The notes: generated by a model not told the origin, from the sequence alone. Positions 1-9,236 are shown, numbered from the stretch's first letter. The stretch is 64,000 nt of DNA from Sporosarcina ureae (GCF_002109325.1 NZ_CP015348.1:1708501-1772500); one strand, 5' to 3'. Made by a program: numbers and translations.

Positions 1-463
1 TCCACACACGTAGTTTCTTCCCCCTCCGTTCACCGGAAGGAAAAATTGTGTTGAACGATACACGTAAAAAGAATGTACCTGATTCATCAAACAGTGCAGC
101 TTTTGGATTCGAAACCCGAACAAACTCTTCTGCCCTTATTCGTTCCCGCATAGAAAGTTGAACGAGTGGCACCCAGCCTGGATAGCCGCGTGGATCTTTA
201 CGTGTCTGCTGGGAAATGGCAACTATACGTGCCCAATCGCCAACGACATCCTCAACAATCACGGGCTCGCCATATAATAGCTGTGTTTGGATTTGATTCT
301 TCTCACTTAATGCTAGACGTTCCTCATAAGATAGATGGGATAGCCATCTATCCATTTGCACGGGATGATCCAAGGCAGGTAAATCCGCCACACGTGGAGA
401 ATCAGGATCCGTCCACACCGTCGCAACGCTAACAGCGCACATCCATTTTTCATTTATATGCAT
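1..463 (-). CDS. ykfC: YkfC-like gamma-D-glutamyl-L-diamino acid endopeptidase, N-terminal part, cut by the left edge, possibly frameshifted
   Basis: Reading the minus strand from 463 to 1 gives 154 open codons without a stop. The protein starts MHINEKWMCAVSVATVWTD and contains WLSHLSYEERLALSEKNQ, then a GDWARI...GYPGWVP stretch. This matches the N-terminal SH3-like domains of YkfC, a cytoplasmic NlpC/P60 peptidase that trims murein peptides. The catalytic domain lies beyond the edge. An AGGTG ribosome site sits 7 bases before the ATG at 463. Near the edge the frame reads NTIFPSGERRGKK, while removing one base of the A5 run at 42-46 gives NTIFLPVNGGG, closer to the usual LPV motif, so a frameshift is possible. 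It follows the ykfB remnant and ykfA, the B. subtilis order. Confidence 0.75.
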   Translation of the reverse strand, partial: MHINEKWMCAVSVATVWTDPDSPRVADLPALDHPVQMDRWLSHLSYEERLALSEKNQIQTQLLYGEPVIVEDVVGDWARIVAISQQTRKDPRGYPGWVPLVQLSMRERIRAEEFVRVSNPKAALFDESGTFFLRVSFNTIFPSGERRGKKLRVW

Positions 464-800
464 ATGTTTTCACCTACTGTATCATTAGTTTCAAGACCAG
501 ACTCCTTACTGAATTCCATTTGTGAACGGGTATACATTACACCACTAGCAGTAGACTCTATACCATTTACTACAGCCAATCCATTGATTTTCAAGGCTTC
601 AAGGATTCCCCCCAACTTCATCAATTTAATATTCAGTACATTCATTGCGCGCACCTCTAGCAACTTCCTGGCATTGTTAGCTGAAAATAATGATTCATCT
701 GTCATGATCAACGTGCTTGTCTGTCTTGTGATCACTCTCAAATCTTCTATATCCTATGCGGCAAGTGGCTGTTCTATTAATTTCAAATTCAGTCTGTCAT
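454..800 (-). pseudogene. ykfB: Remnant of L-Ala-D/L-Glu epimerase (YkfB, enolase superfamily)
   Basis: The minus strand from about 800 encodes LKLIEQPLAA, then an in-frame TAG at 754-756, then DIEDLRVITRQTSTLIMTDESLF and NIKLMKLGGILEALKI. These are the IEQP, DES and KLMKxGG blocks of the mandelate racemase/muconate-lactonizing branch of the enolase superfamily, to which dipeptide epimerases belong. Only roughly the central 90 of about 360 residues are left. The barrel start and the C-terminal metal-binding part are missing, and the homology ends after VNGIE near 555. The frame runs on to 454 and overlaps the ykfC start. Sitting between ykfA and ykfC, it is the decayed second gene of a ykfABC operon. 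It is very unlikely to be active. Confidence 0.85.
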
Positions 801-880
801 CTTTTCATTAGTAAATGAAGCATACCGAAGCCCACGGCAAGACGTTCTGCAGATTCCTTTCCATACTGGATGACATAACG

Positions 881-921
881 AAAACCCCCGACGCTTGTTA
901 AACAAGTGTCGGGGGTTTATT
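881..921. terminator. Bidirectional Rho-independent terminator after ykfA
   Basis: An 18-bp near-perfect inverted repeat (arms 882-899 and 901-918, core CCCCCGAC/GTCGGGGG) has T-rich ends on both strands. It would end ykfA transcription before the ykfB remnant and ykfC. Confidence 0.85.
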
Positions 922-964
922 TGACGTTCACCAATTACACAATATAAACCGTGCGAATTTGCAT

Positions 965-1885
965 TTATTCTACTCCCGGTAAGATCGTCAATGTCTTATT
1001 ATGTGCATCCAAACGTCCTTTCACGCCAAATGGAATGGCAATGTTCGGCTCACAATGACCGATACGGAATCCTTTCACGACAGGTTGATTCAGATTGCCG
1101 AAATAATGGTCGAACACTTCATTCATTGCAAGTGAAGCATCTGGCTTCGTTGGTGTCGATTTCGCAAAATCACCAATCACGATGCCTGCTGCCTCGCGAA
1201 GCTTGCCTGCGAGACGTAATTGGTTGAGTAGGCGATCTACTTTATACGGCTCTTCACCTACATCCTCGAGTACGAGTAAACGGTTATTCGTCTTGATCTC
1301 AAATTCACTGCCTAAACTATTAACGAGTTGCGTTAAATTACCGCCGATCACTTCACCTTCTGCTACCCCGCCAACAAGCGTTTCTAGTGGTGAGATTGCT
1401 TCCGTGTAATGAACTTCTACAGGGGAAAACAATTGCCCGAACATTTTACCGGACATCTCATGGAATGTCTCCTGTGCAACACAGGATGCCAGCATCGGCC
1501 CATGGAATGTCACGAGGCCTGCACCTTGACGGATCACGGTATGTAGATAGGTAATATCACTAAATCCCCAAAACACTTTTGGATTATCGTGAATTAAATC
1601 GAGATCTAGTTGCTCGGCATAGCGGGCAGAACCGTATCCGCCACCCGCGCAGAAAATACCCTTCACTTCAGGATCTTTGAACATGTCATGCAAATCAGCA
1701 AGTCTCTCTTCATCAGTCCCTGCCAAATAACCATTTTTCTTATACACGGACTGTCCTACTTTATAGCGAAGACCTAATTGCTCCAAAAATTGAAATGACC
1801 GCTCTAAAACCTTACGTTCTACAGGACTAGCAGGCGCCACAATCCCAATCACATCACCTTGTACTAAACGTGCTGGACGAATCAT
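965..1885 (-). CDS. ykfA: Muramoyltetrapeptide (LD-) carboxypeptidase, peptidase family S66
   Basis: About 306 residues, the normal size for the family. It cleaves the L,D bond to the terminal D-alanine of murein tetrapeptides during cytoplasmic cell-wall recycling. Visible S66 signatures are the N-terminal GDVIGIVAPASP, GYLAGTDEERLADLH, the GGGYGS turn, WGFSDIT with the nucleophile Ser, FHGPM, a Glu in LEDVGEEPYKVDR, and the catalytic His in FRIGHCEPN. Similarity to B. subtilis YkfA runs end to end, and the ykfB/ykfC remnants downstream fit that assignment. I chose the ATG at 1885 because a GGTGA sits 8 bases upstream. ATG 1894 and GTG 1897 are in frame but too close to the ribosome site. 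A strong terminator follows. Confidence 0.92.
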   Translation of the reverse strand: MIRPARLVQGDVIGIVAPASPVERKVLERSFQFLEQLGLRYKVGQSVYKKNGYLAGTDEERLADLHDMFKDPEVKGIFCAGGGYGSARYAEQLDLDLIHDNPKVFWGFSDITYLHTVIRQGAGLVTFHGPMLASCVAQETFHEMSGKMFGQLFSPVEVHYTEAISPLETLVGGVAEGEVIGGNLTQLVNSLGSEFEIKTNNRLLVLEDVGEEPYKVDRLLNQLRLAGKLREAAGIVIGDFAKSTPTKPDASLAMNEVFDHYFGNLNQPVVKGFRIGHCEPNIAIPFGVKGRLDAHNKTLTILPGVE

Positions 1886-2105
1886 TCTACTCATCACCCT
1901 TTCTACGTCCTACTTTATCATATTCACGAAACTCCATCGTCATCACGAGCTTTCTACTACATATGAAATGGATTGTGGGTAATCATTAAGTTATCCCCCC
2001 TTATGAACAGTTAATCCCCTGTTATTGTGCATACTTTATATAAACTTACTTAAATAACAGAAAAAGTTATTCACAATTCTTCTTTTGTGGATAGTTTTAT
2101 TGAGA

Positions 2106-2139
2106 ATAAAAAAACGAACAACTGATATATGTCAGTTGT
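2106..2139 (-). terminator. Terminator of the trp operon
   Basis: Stem ACAACTGA/TCAGTTGT (2118-2139) with a 6-base loop. On the minus strand it is followed by GTTTTTTT, 12 bases past the trpA stop. Confidence 0.85.
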
Positions 2140-2150
2140 CCGGTAAATAG

Positions 2151-2942
2151 TTAGCTATTTGTTAATTGATTTTTAGATGCGTTGATTAACGTACGAACCG
2201 TTTCGTGATCTCCTACATGAAGGGCCGTGACGATCGCACTTCCTACAATTACCCCGTCAGCCAAGGATCCTAGTGATCTCACTTGCTCAGGAGTCGATAT
2301 CCCGAATCCAGCAAGTACTGGAACAGAACTAGCCGCTTTAAGCCGCTCCAAGTGACCTTCAAGTCCTTCTGTAAATGATGAACGGACACCCGTGATACCG
2401 TTTACTGTCACTGCGTAAATGAAACCTTCAGCTGCTTTCGCGATGGCTTCGATTCGCTCAGTGGGACTTGTGAGCGAAACCAATTGGATCAGCGCCACAT
2501 CGCTATTCTTTAATGCATCTTTCAACATTCCGCTTTCTTCAAGCGGAAGATCCGGAATGATCAAACCATAGACTCCACTTGCTTCGCAATCTGCTGCAAT
2601 GGCTGTCAAACCGTAGCTAAGCACAGGATTCAAATACGTCATGATGACTAGCGGAACCGTTACTTCTTCCTTGAACGATGCTAGTTCTTTCATTACTTTA
2701 CGAAGTGTAATCCCCTCAGCAAGAGCACGTTCACCCGCCTGTTGAATCACTTCACCATCCGCTACTGGATCGGAAAATGGAATGCCTACTTCAATTGCTG
2801 TTGCACCTGCTTCTTGCAGGAAGAGGATAGTCTTTTTCAACGTCTGCAATCCGCCGTCCCCCGCCATAATATACGGAACAAATGCTTTATTACCCTGCTC
2901 ATTACAATGTAGAATCGCTTGCATTACTTGTTGTTTTGTCAT
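2151..2942 (-). CDS. trpA: Tryptophan synthase alpha chain
   Basis: 263 residues, normal for TrpA. It cleaves indole-3-glycerol phosphate to indole and glyceraldehyde 3-phosphate, passing indole to TrpB in the alpha2-beta2 complex. The active-site Glu lies in [11 protein letters not shown] and the Asp in DPVADGE. Also seen are the YLNPVL and PDLPLEES segments, the TSPTER phosphate region and GFGIS. The start overlaps the trpB stop by 4 bases (ATGA), which implies translational coupling. It is the last gene of the operon, with a terminator directly after it. Confidence 0.97.
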   Translation of the reverse strand: MTKQQVMQAILHCNEQGNKAFVPYIMAGDGGLQTLKKTILFLQEAGATAIEVGIPFSDPVADGEVIQQAGERALAEGITLRKVMKELASFKEEVTVPLVIMTYLNPVLSYGLTAIAADCEASGVYGLIIPDLPLEESGMLKDALKNSDVALIQLVSLTSPTERIEAIAKAAEGFIYAVTVNGITGVRSSFTEGLEGHLERLKAASSVPVLAGFGISTPEQVRSLGSLADGVIVGSAIVTALHVGDHETVRTLINASKNQLTNS

Positions 2943-4129
2943 TTCGTTTGCCCTCCTAGCGCATCACGGACTGTTTGCATATCTTTGTCACCGCGGCCCG
3001 ACAGACAGATGACGAGCGTCTCTTCTGCTTTCATTTCTTTCGCTAGTTGAACTGCATAATAGACGGCATGCGCACTTTCTAAAGCAGGAATAATTCCCTC
3101 AACACGAGATAGTAGTTGCACTCCTTCTAGTGCTTGCTGATCCGTAACGGAGTCATACTTCACACGCTTTATATCAGCTAAATGGCAATGTTCCGGTCCT
3201 ACTGCAGGGTAATCGAGACCTGCTGAAATCGAGTGCGCTTCTTGGATGAAGCCATCGTCATCTTGTAGTACATACATATACGCACCATGCAAAACCCCTT
3301 CTTGTTTACCTGCAATGGCTGCCGCGTGTTTGCCTGTTGAAATACCGCTACCCGCTGCTTCTACACCGTACAATTTCACGTCTTGATCATCGATGAAAGG
3401 ATGGAACATACCAATCGCGTTACTACCGCCACCAATACAAGCCACGACTGCATCAGGCAGACGTCCTTCATGTTCCACGATTTGCTTACGTGTTTCATCC
3501 CCAATGACACGCTGGAAATCACGAACAATTTGTGGGAATGGATGTGGGCCTAGGGCTGATCCGAGAATATAATGTGTGTCATCTACATTTGAAACCCAGT
3601 AGCGTAGTGCTTCATTCACTGCGTCCTTCAACGTTCCTGAACCTTTATCGACGGAAACTACCTTCGTGCCGAGAAGTTCCATACGGAAAACATTTAGTTC
3701 TTGACGACGGATATCTTCTTTCCCCATGAAAACAACGCACTCTAGGCCGAGTAACGCACAAGCAGTAGCTGTTGCCACACCATGTTGGCCGGCGCCTGTC
3801 TCTGCCACAATTTTCTTCTTGCCCATACGAATCGCAAGCAATGCCTGGCCAAGAGAGTTGTTGATTTTATGAGCACCTGTATGGTTCAAATCTTCACGTT
3901 TTAAATAGATTTTTGCGCCACCTGCATGCTTCGTCAAACGCTCTGCAAAAAACAAAGGTGTTTCACGACCAACAAATTCTTTTAAATAGTAATCCAGTTC
4001 TTTTGAAAACGCAGGATCTTGCTGCGCTTCTTCGTAAGCCAATTCTAATTCCTGTAGTGCAGTCATCAATGTTTCCGGAACGAATTGTCCCCCAAATTTC
4101 CCGTAGCGTCCTTTAGTTTCTGTTGTCAT
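2939..4129 (-). CDS. trpB: Tryptophan synthase beta chain
   Basis: 396 residues. It is the PLP enzyme that condenses indole with L-serine. The PLP lysine is in HTGAHKINN, the phosphate-binding loop is GGGSNAIG, and the C-terminal CLSGRGDKD is typical. The N-terminal [16 protein letters not shown] marks it as a TrpB1-type partner of TrpA. An ATG at 4129 with a GGAGAG ribosome site overlaps the end of trpF by 17 bases. Length, motifs and operon position agree, so the assignment is firm. Confidence 0.98.
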   Translation of the reverse strand: MTTETKGRYGKFGGQFVPETLMTALQELELAYEEAQQDPAFSKELDYYLKEFVGRETPLFFAERLTKHAGGAKIYLKREDLNHTGAHKINNSLGQALLAIRMGKKKIVAETGAGQHGVATATACALLGLECVVFMGKEDIRRQELNVFRMELLGTKVVSVDKGSGTLKDAVNEALRYWVSNVDDTHYILGSALGPHPFPQIVRDFQRVIGDETRKQIVEHEGRLPDAVVACIGGGSNAIGMFHPFIDDQDVKLYGVEAAGSGISTGKHAAAIAGKQEGVLHGAYMYVLQDDDGFIQEAHSISAGLDYPAVGPEHCHLADIKRVKYDSVTDQQALEGVQLLSRVEGIIPALESAHAVYYAVQLAKEMKAEETLVICLSGRGDKDMQTVRDALGGQTK

Positions 4130-4745
4130 GACAATCTCTCCTACCCTTCGCTGTATGAATAAACGTCTGAATGCGTCCCGTGTCTTTTTGCTTCTCTATT
4201 TCCACACCACTAGAGACATCTACCATGTATGGATTCACTTGCCCTAGCGCTTCCTGCACATTTCCTGCATGCAATCCACCGGCTAAAATAATCTGCTCTT
4301 TTGACACTCCAGCATTTTCAAGTAATGACCAGTCGAACGTCTTACCGCTACCGCCTTTGTATTCAACACCTGGTGTATCAAATAAATAATAATCCACGTC
4401 ATAGGTAGTAGCGAGCTTCACGTCGTCTTCAGTTTCTATAGCAAGTGCTTTAATGGAAGGTAACCCTACTTGCTGAATGAAAGCTGGCGTCTCTTCTCCG
4501 TGGTACTGAATATAATCAAGCGGCACTTCTTTAAAAGTCTTTTGCAGTTGCTCGATCGTTTCATCAACGAAGACACCAATTTTCAACACGGTCGGCGGGA
4601 TGAGCATTGCCAATTCACGCGCCTGCTCTATCGTCACTTCCCTGCGACTAGGTGCGAAGACAAAACCTATTGCATCCGCACCTGCATCTACAGCCGCTTT
4701 CACATGTTCAGGTTTCATCAATCCGCAAATCTTAACTTTTGTCAT
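4113..4745 (-). CDS. trpF: Phosphoribosylanthranilate isomerase
   Basis: 210 residues forming a TIM barrel. It carries out the Amadori rearrangement of N-(5-phosphoribosyl)anthranilate to CdRP. The catalytic Cys is in [10 protein letters not shown] at the N-terminus and the general acid Asp in YYLFDTPG. The phosphate-binding loops appear as LAGGL and DVSSGVE. It is a separate gene, not fused to trpC as in enterobacteria. It overlaps trpC by 4 bases and trpB by 17 bases, consistent with coupled translation. Confidence 0.97.
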   Translation of the reverse strand: MTKVKICGLMKPEHVKAAVDAGADAIGFVFAPSRREVTIEQARELAMLIPPTVLKIGVFVDETIEQLQKTFKEVPLDYIQYHGEETPAFIQQVGLPSIKALAIETEDDVKLATTYDVDYYLFDTPGVEYKGGSGKTFDWSLLENAGVSKEQIILAGGLHAGNVQEALGQVNPYMVDVSSGVEIEKQKDTGRIQTFIHTAKGRRDCHDNRN

Positions 4746-5530
4746 GGTCGAATCACGTGTTTTTCTACTTGTAATGCTTGCAAGGCTTCCTTCACTGAAT
4801 CACTGCGCATCAACGATTCTCCGACAAGCACTGCACTTGCTCCCGCTTTCGATGCACGTTCTGCATCCTCACGTCCCCAGATTCCACTTTCGCTGACAAA
4901 CACACGCTCTTCATCAAACGGGAAGTGTGATGCGATCAGTTCCGTATGTGCTAAATCCACTTCGAATGTATGCAGATCACGATTATTGACACCGATGATT
5001 CTCGCATCAATCGCCAATGCTCGCTGTAGTTCTTCGACGTTATGCACCTCGACAAGTACATCCAAACCTTCTTCATTGGCATACGTATACAGACTTCCGA
5101 GCGTTTCATCATCAAGCGCAGCCACAATCAATAAAATAACGGAGGCACCTGCACTTTTTGCTTGGTCGATCTGAACTTTATGGATGATAAAGTCTTTGCA
5201 TAATAATGCGATCGGTACCGCGTCCGCTACTGCAGATAAATCTTCAAATGACCCTTTGAAAAATTCCTGATCCGTCAGTACGGATATACACGCAGCACCT
5301 GCTTCATAATAGGCTTTTGCTTGCTTTACTGGATTTGCACCTTCTGCGATGATTCCTTTGGAAGGTGAGGCACGCTTCATTTCAGAAATGACTTGGACGT
5401 GTTTGGCTTTTCTTAATGTCTGATAAAGTGATGGACGTATGATCTCTCGCTCGGGAAATATCGTGTTACTTTTTAACAGACGTTCTACTTCTATCTTCTT
5501 CTGTGCAATAATTTTATCTAAAATCGTCAT
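4742..5530 (-). CDS. trpC: Indole-3-glycerol phosphate synthase
   Basis: 262 residues. It closes the indole ring from CdRP with loss of CO2 and water. The EMKRASPSKG loop carries the catalytic Lys. LLCKDFI, the Glu in LVEVHN, GVNNRDL and the phosphate-binding SESGI and LVGES segments follow in order. The start overlaps the trpD stop by 4 bases and the stop overlaps trpF by 4. It is monofunctional, as in other Bacilli. Confidence 0.97.
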   Translation of the reverse strand: MTILDKIIAQKKIEVERLLKSNTIFPEREIIRPSLYQTLRKAKHVQVISEMKRASPSKGIIAEGANPVKQAKAYYEAGAACISVLTDQEFFKGSFEDLSAVADAVPIALLCKDFIIHKVQIDQAKSAGASVILLIVAALDDETLGSLYTYANEEGLDVLVEVHNVEELQRALAIDARIIGVNNRDLHTFEVDLAHTELIASHFPFDEERVFVSESGIWGREDAERASKAGASAVLVGESLMRSDSVKEALQALQVEKHVIRP

Positions 5531-6558
5531 TGGATAACCGCCTTTTGCCGGATCAATTCGCTGAATGCGACAACGGCCTCTAATTTTTCTAACGCTTTGC
5601 CCGAAAGTATACTTTCTGTGGCAACTTTTACACCTTCTTGAATAGTAGACACTTTGCCATTTGCGAACAAACCGATTCCTGCATTCAATACGACTGTATC
5701 GAACTTCGGTCCACGTTCTCCACTTAAGATCGATCGCGTTGTTGCAGCATTTTCTACTGCATTTCCACCTTTAATCGCTGACAATGGTGCATATTCAAGT
5801 CCCACGTCATCTGCAGTCAATGAAAACGGAATTAAATCGCCATGATCGAGTAGGACAAATTCATTCTGACCTGCTAAAGACGCTTCATCCATCCCCCCTG
5901 CTCCACTTACGACAATTGCCCGTTCCCGCCCTAGCATTCTCAGTACGGAAGCATACTCCATAATGAAATCAGGACGGTTAATACCCGTGAATTGTGTTTC
6001 CAGTGATACAGGATTCGTTAAGGGACCTACTAAATTAAAGATCGTTGTTTTACCGATTTTATTTCGTATAGCACCAATTCGTTTCATTTTCGGATGAATA
6101 GCTGGCGCGAATAAAAATGCGATTCCTTGTTGTTCTAATAAATTCTGCATATCTGTTATCTGGAAGTCTGGATGAATGCCAAGTGCATCCAAGACGTCTT
6201 GGCTCCCTGACGCGCTCGATATTTTACGGTTACCATGTTTCGCAACCTGTACACCCGCACCTGCCAAAACAAAGGCAGCTGTCGTACTAATATTAAATGT
6301 ATTGACGCCATCTCCGCCTGTTCCACAGTTATCCAAATAACGTGCTTCTGCTGGTGTTAGTTCATTTGCATAGGTTTTCATCACAGCGGCCAGTGCGGCT
6401 ACTTCATGTGAGGTTTCGCCTTTCTTTGATAACGCGATCAAGAATTGTGCAATTTGCTCTTCATCTGTCTCATCGCGAAACATTAGCTCGGCTGCTTCTC
6501 TCATTTCTTCATACATTAAGTGACGTTGCTTCTCTACTATAGTTAAAAATTTCTCCAT
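5527..6558 (-). CDS. trpD: Anthranilate phosphoribosyltransferase
   Basis: 343 residues. It transfers the phosphoribosyl group of PRPP to anthranilate. The signature DNCGTGGDGVNTFNIS binds PRPP. KHGNRKISSASGSQDVL, GPLTNP and the EASLAGQNE region are also present. The protein has no fused TrpG amidotransferase domain. A GGGGGAAG ribosome site precedes the ATG. The 65-base gap to trpE contains a short AAGGCT palindrome (near 6604-6620) but no obvious gene. Confidence 0.97.
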   Translation of the reverse strand: MEKFLTIVEKQRHLMYEEMREAAELMFRDETDEEQIAQFLIALSKKGETSHEVAALAAVMKTYANELTPAEARYLDNCGTGGDGVNTFNISTTAAFVLAGAGVQVAKHGNRKISSASGSQDVLDALGIHPDFQITDMQNLLEQQGIAFLFAPAIHPKMKRIGAIRNKIGKTTIFNLVGPLTNPVSLETQFTGINRPDFIMEYASVLRMLGRERAIVVSGAGGMDEASLAGQNEFVLLDHGDLIPFSLTADDVGLEYAPLSAIKGGNAVENAATTRSILSGERGPKFDTVVLNAGIGLFANGKVSTIQEGVKVATESILSGKALEKLEAVVAFSELIRQKAVIQ

Positions 6559-6623
6559 ACTCGTCTTCCCCCTTCTCGTCTCAGCGCTGTCGCTATCCTT
6601 CGGTAAGGCTTGAGCCTTAGTAA

Positions 6624-8006
6624 TTACTTTGCCGTTTCCGTTGCTTCAAGCAAGGAACGGGCTTTATTGGATGTTTCTTTATATTCTAGTGATGGAACAG
6701 AAGCTTCTACTATTCCAGCGCCTGCTTGAACATAAGCTTTACCGTCTTTGACAAGCATCGTGCGAATTGTGAGTGCGAAGTCGATATTACCATTCAAACC
6801 GATATAACCAATCGCACCACCGTAAATTCCGCGATGCTGGTCTTCTAATTCATCAATCATATCCATAGCAGCCGTTTTTGGAGAGCCTGTTACAGTACCA
6901 GCAGGCATCGTCGCCTTCAATGCATCCAGTGCATGTAAGCCTGGAGCTAGGTCACCTTTCACTTCAGAAACTAAGTGCATGACGTGTTCATAGCGAACGG
7001 TCTCCAAATAATTCGCCACTTCAATTGTTTCTGGGCGACAGATTTGCTGTAGTTCTTTCTTGCTCACTTCAACTAACATATCGTGTTCGGACAGCTCTTT
7101 CGGATCATTACGCAACTCCACTTCAAGTGCTTGATCTTCCGCTTGATCTCGACCTCGTCTGCGAGTTCCTGCAATAGGATTCGTTAATACTTGCTCTCCC
7201 GTAACACGCACCAGACTTTCAGGTGATGTTCCGATGACGGTATGATCTTCAAACTCCATGTAATACATATATGGAGATGGATTACGTCGGCGCAGTTTAC
7301 GATACAATGCGAATGGATCACCCGTAATATCTGCTTCTAAACGTCGTGATAGGACTACTTGTTCCGCCTGCCCTTCTTTAATTGCATCAATCACAATCTG
7401 GACACGTCGTTCAAACTCTTCTTTTGATATGGCACAACGATAATCGGAAAGTGAAACACTATCTTCTTTATCGACTGATCCATTAACGATCATATCTTCA
7501 ATAGCGTCCAAGTCAGGTGATTCATATACGGGATTTATTTCTGTATGCAGTAATGTAACCTCATGTAATTCATGATCATAGATGACAACCGTATCGTAAA
7601 TATTGAAATAGACATCCGGAATCTGGAGGTCATCTACTCCACGCTGTTCACCGTTTCTTGCGGCTCCGTATCCTACATAACCGACCGCACCACCCGTGAA
7701 CGGGAATCCTGCATCTTCGGTAATACGTGGCATCAGTCGCTTCAGTAATGTATATAGATCTCCTTCATGCGTATATGTTCTATTCGTCGAGTAGACGATT
7801 TCTTCTACTACACCATCCCGACCCCGGTAGGCTTTTTGAGGATTCAGTCCAATAAATGAATAACGCCCTGATCCACCTGCTTGCGAAGAACTTTCCAGCA
7901 AGAACTTATGATTTCCTTTTAATCTTCTAAAAATCAATATTGGTGTTAAAGAATCTCCTTCAATCTTTCGTGTCGTTACTCGCAAGTTCTTCTGTTCTGT
8001 CATCAT
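6624..8006 (-). CDS. trpE: Anthranilate synthase component I
   Basis: About 460 residues. It converts chorismate to anthranilate using ammonia from a glutamine amidotransferase subunit. The LLESS motif near residue 35 forms the tryptophan feedback site. The chorismate-binding half shows PSPYMYYMEF, GTSPE, NPIAGTRRRG, GTVTGSPK and YGGAIGY. GAGIVEAS marks it as a chorismate-utilising enzyme of the TrpE rather than the PabB type. No trpG lies in the operon, so the amidotransferase is probably the shared PabA-type protein encoded elsewhere, as in B. subtilis. ATG 8006 lies 7 bases from GAGGAG and is preferred. ATG 8012 is too close, and ATG 8003 is possible. Confidence 0.96.
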   Translation of the reverse strand: MMTEQKNLRVTTRKIEGDSLTPILIFRRLKGNHKFLLESSSQAGGSGRYSFIGLNPQKAYRGRDGVVEEIVYSTNRTYTHEGDLYTLLKRLMPRITEDAGFPFTGGAVGYVGYGAARNGEQRGVDDLQIPDVYFNIYDTVVIYDHELHEVTLLHTEINPVYESPDLDAIEDMIVNGSVDKEDSVSLSDYRCAISKEEFERRVQIVIDAIKEGQAEQVVLSRRLEADITGDPFALYRKLRRRNPSPYMYYMEFEDHTVIGTSPESLVRVTGEQVLTNPIAGTRRRGRDQAEDQALEVELRNDPKELSEHDMLVEVSKKELQQICRPETIEVANYLETVRYEHVMHLVSEVKGDLAPGLHALDALKATMPAGTVTGSPKTAAMDMIDELEDQHRGIYGGAIGYIGLNGNIDFALTIRTMLVKDGKAYVQAGAGIVEASVPSLEYKETSNKARSLLEATETAK

Positions 8007-8039
8007 GTTCATTCTCCTCTTCTCTTATGGACTGCTGTG

Positions 8040-8391
8040 TAATTTGTCTAATTAAATAGAAAAAGCCCTCTGCAAACAGAGCCAGTTAGCCTGTTGCAGA
8101 GGACGATTACGTAACCGCGTTGCCACCTCAAATTGAAGCACCGAAGCACTCCCACTTTATGTGTTTTCACACTGCTCTTAACGCGAGCAAACGTCTGTTT
8201 TTCATCAAAACAGCTGCCATAAGTCCATTCACGAACGCTGTGTATCAGTTCCCACCAGCCACTGACTCTCTAGGAAGCACAAGCACTCGCTACTCTTCTT
8301 ATTCATATCTTTTCACTATTCTCTTCTCTACTAACTGAACTCATCTGCCGAGGACGATTCCGCTATCGAAACCTTCTGTCCCTTAGTTATT
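8040..8391 (-). promoter_or_regulatory. T-box leader (tRNA-sensing riboswitch) of the trp operon
   Basis: The roughly 350-nt untranslated leader contains the T-box sequence GGTGGCAACGCGGTTAC (minus strand, 8111-8129), which pairs with the tRNA acceptor end in the antiterminator. It is followed by a terminator with arms CCTCTGCAACAG/CTGTTTGCAGAGG (8067-8102) and a TTTTT run. A stem III-like AGAGAGTCAGTGG region lies upstream. By position it should respond to uncharged tRNA-Trp, although I could not place the UGG specifier with certainty. This implies antitermination control rather than B. subtilis-type TRAP control. Confidence 0.9.
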
Positions 8392-8397
8392 ACATTT

Positions 8398-8426
8398 ATC
8401 TTAATATGCTGAATCTTTAATGTCAA
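8398..8426 (-). promoter_or_regulatory. Sigma-A promoter of the trp operon
   Basis: The minus strand shows TTGACA (8421-8426), a 17-bp spacer and TAAGAT (8398-8403). Transcription would start near 8391, at the head of the T-box leader. Confidence 0.85.
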
Positions 8427-8445
8427 CAATTTCTTATAGGAAAAA

Positions 8446-8454
8446 TGCTATAAT
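8446..8454 (+). promoter_or_regulatory. Extended -10 promoter of the rluF-like gene
   Basis: TGCTATAAT is an extended -10 element (hexamer TATAAT, 8449-8454). The matching -35 would fall at about 8426-8431, abutting or overlapping the -35 of the divergent trp promoter (8421-8426). Confidence 0.6.
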
Positions 8455-8490
8455 GAGCTTATTGTGACAAGTGTGGGGAGGAGAATCTTT

Positions 8491-9195
8491 ATGCGAATCA
8501 ATAAATTTCTAAGCGGTGCAGGTATTGTATCTAGGCGTGGCGCAGATCAGTGGATTGCTGACGGTCGCGTTAAAATCAATGGTCAGCTCGCAGAACTCGG
8601 AAGTAAAGTTGAAGCAAGTGACCAAGTGGTTGTAGATGGCAAACTGGTTCAACAAGAAGAACAACTAGTGTATATTGCACTCAATAAACCAGTAGGTATT
8701 ACTAGTACGACAGAGCGCCATATTAAAGGAAATGTTGTAGACTTCATTAACCATCCACTGCGAATTTTCCATATCGGTCGATTGGACAAAGATTCAGATG
8801 GCTTACTACTATTAACGAATGACGGTGATATCGTCAATGAAATCTTGCGTGAAGAACATGGACACGATAAAGAATATATCGTCACAGTGGATAGCCCTAT
8901 CACCGCTTCTTTTATCTCACAAATGGAAAGCGGTGTGAAGATTCTTGACACCGTAACGAAACCTTGCACGGTGAAGAAACTAGGACCCAAAACTTTTTCC
9001 ATTATATTAACGCAAGGTCTAAATCGTCAAATCCGCAGAATGTGTGCAGCACTCGGCTATCATATTCATCGCTTGCAACGTGTACGAATATTAAATATTG
9101 AACTGGGTGATCTACCTATTGGAGAATGGCGGGAACTGACCGATTCAGAACGAAAAGAGTTATTTAGAACTCTTCATTATGAACCAAAAAGATAG
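8491..9195 (+). CDS. rluF: 23S rRNA pseudouridine synthase, RluB/RluF family
   Basis: 234 residues. An N-terminal S4 RNA-binding domain (INKFLSGAGIVSRRGAD to about residue 60) is followed by the RsuA/RluB-type synthase domain. The catalytic Asp is in GRLDKDSDGLLLLTNDG, and NRQIRRMCAALGY is the C-terminal signature. The enzyme isomerises a uridine in 23S rRNA. The exact target (U2604-type RluF or U2605-type RluB) is inferred from the QIRRMC motif and is not certain. The ATG at 8491 has GGGGAGGAG 7 bases upstream. An in-frame upstream GTG at 8464 lacks a ribosome site. It stands alone between its own promoter and terminator. Confidence 0.88.
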   Translation: MRINKFLSGAGIVSRRGADQWIADGRVKINGQLAELGSKVEASDQVVVDGKLVQQEEQLVYIALNKPVGITSTTERHIKGNVVDFINHPLRIFHIGRLDKDSDGLLLLTNDGDIVNEILREEHGHDKEYIVTVDSPITASFISQMESGVKILDTVTKPCTVKKLGPKTFSIILTQGLNRQIRRMCAALGYHIHRLQRVRILNIELGDLPIGEWRELTDSERKELFRTLHYEPKR

Positions 9196-9196
9196 A

Positions 9197-9236
9197 AAGA
9201 CTGCGGGGCTTCACTAAGCTTCCGTAGTCTTTTTTG
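9197..9236 (+). terminator. Terminator of the rluF-like gene
   Basis: Stem AGACTGCGG/CCGTAGTCT (one G-U pair) followed by TTTTTT, just past the stop codon. Confidence 0.85.

Noticed and set aside
166-432. Plus-strand frame of 88 codons at the left edge
   Set aside because: It lies opposite the YkfC frame, which has clear homology and a ribosome site.
458-811. Plus-strand frame of 117 codons
   Set aside because: Antisense to the ykfB remnant; no recognisable family and no ribosome site.
4470-5174. Plus-strand frame of 234 codons
   Set aside because: Antisense across trpF and trpC, both certain. Low-complexity Ser/Cys-rich translation is typical of shadow frames.
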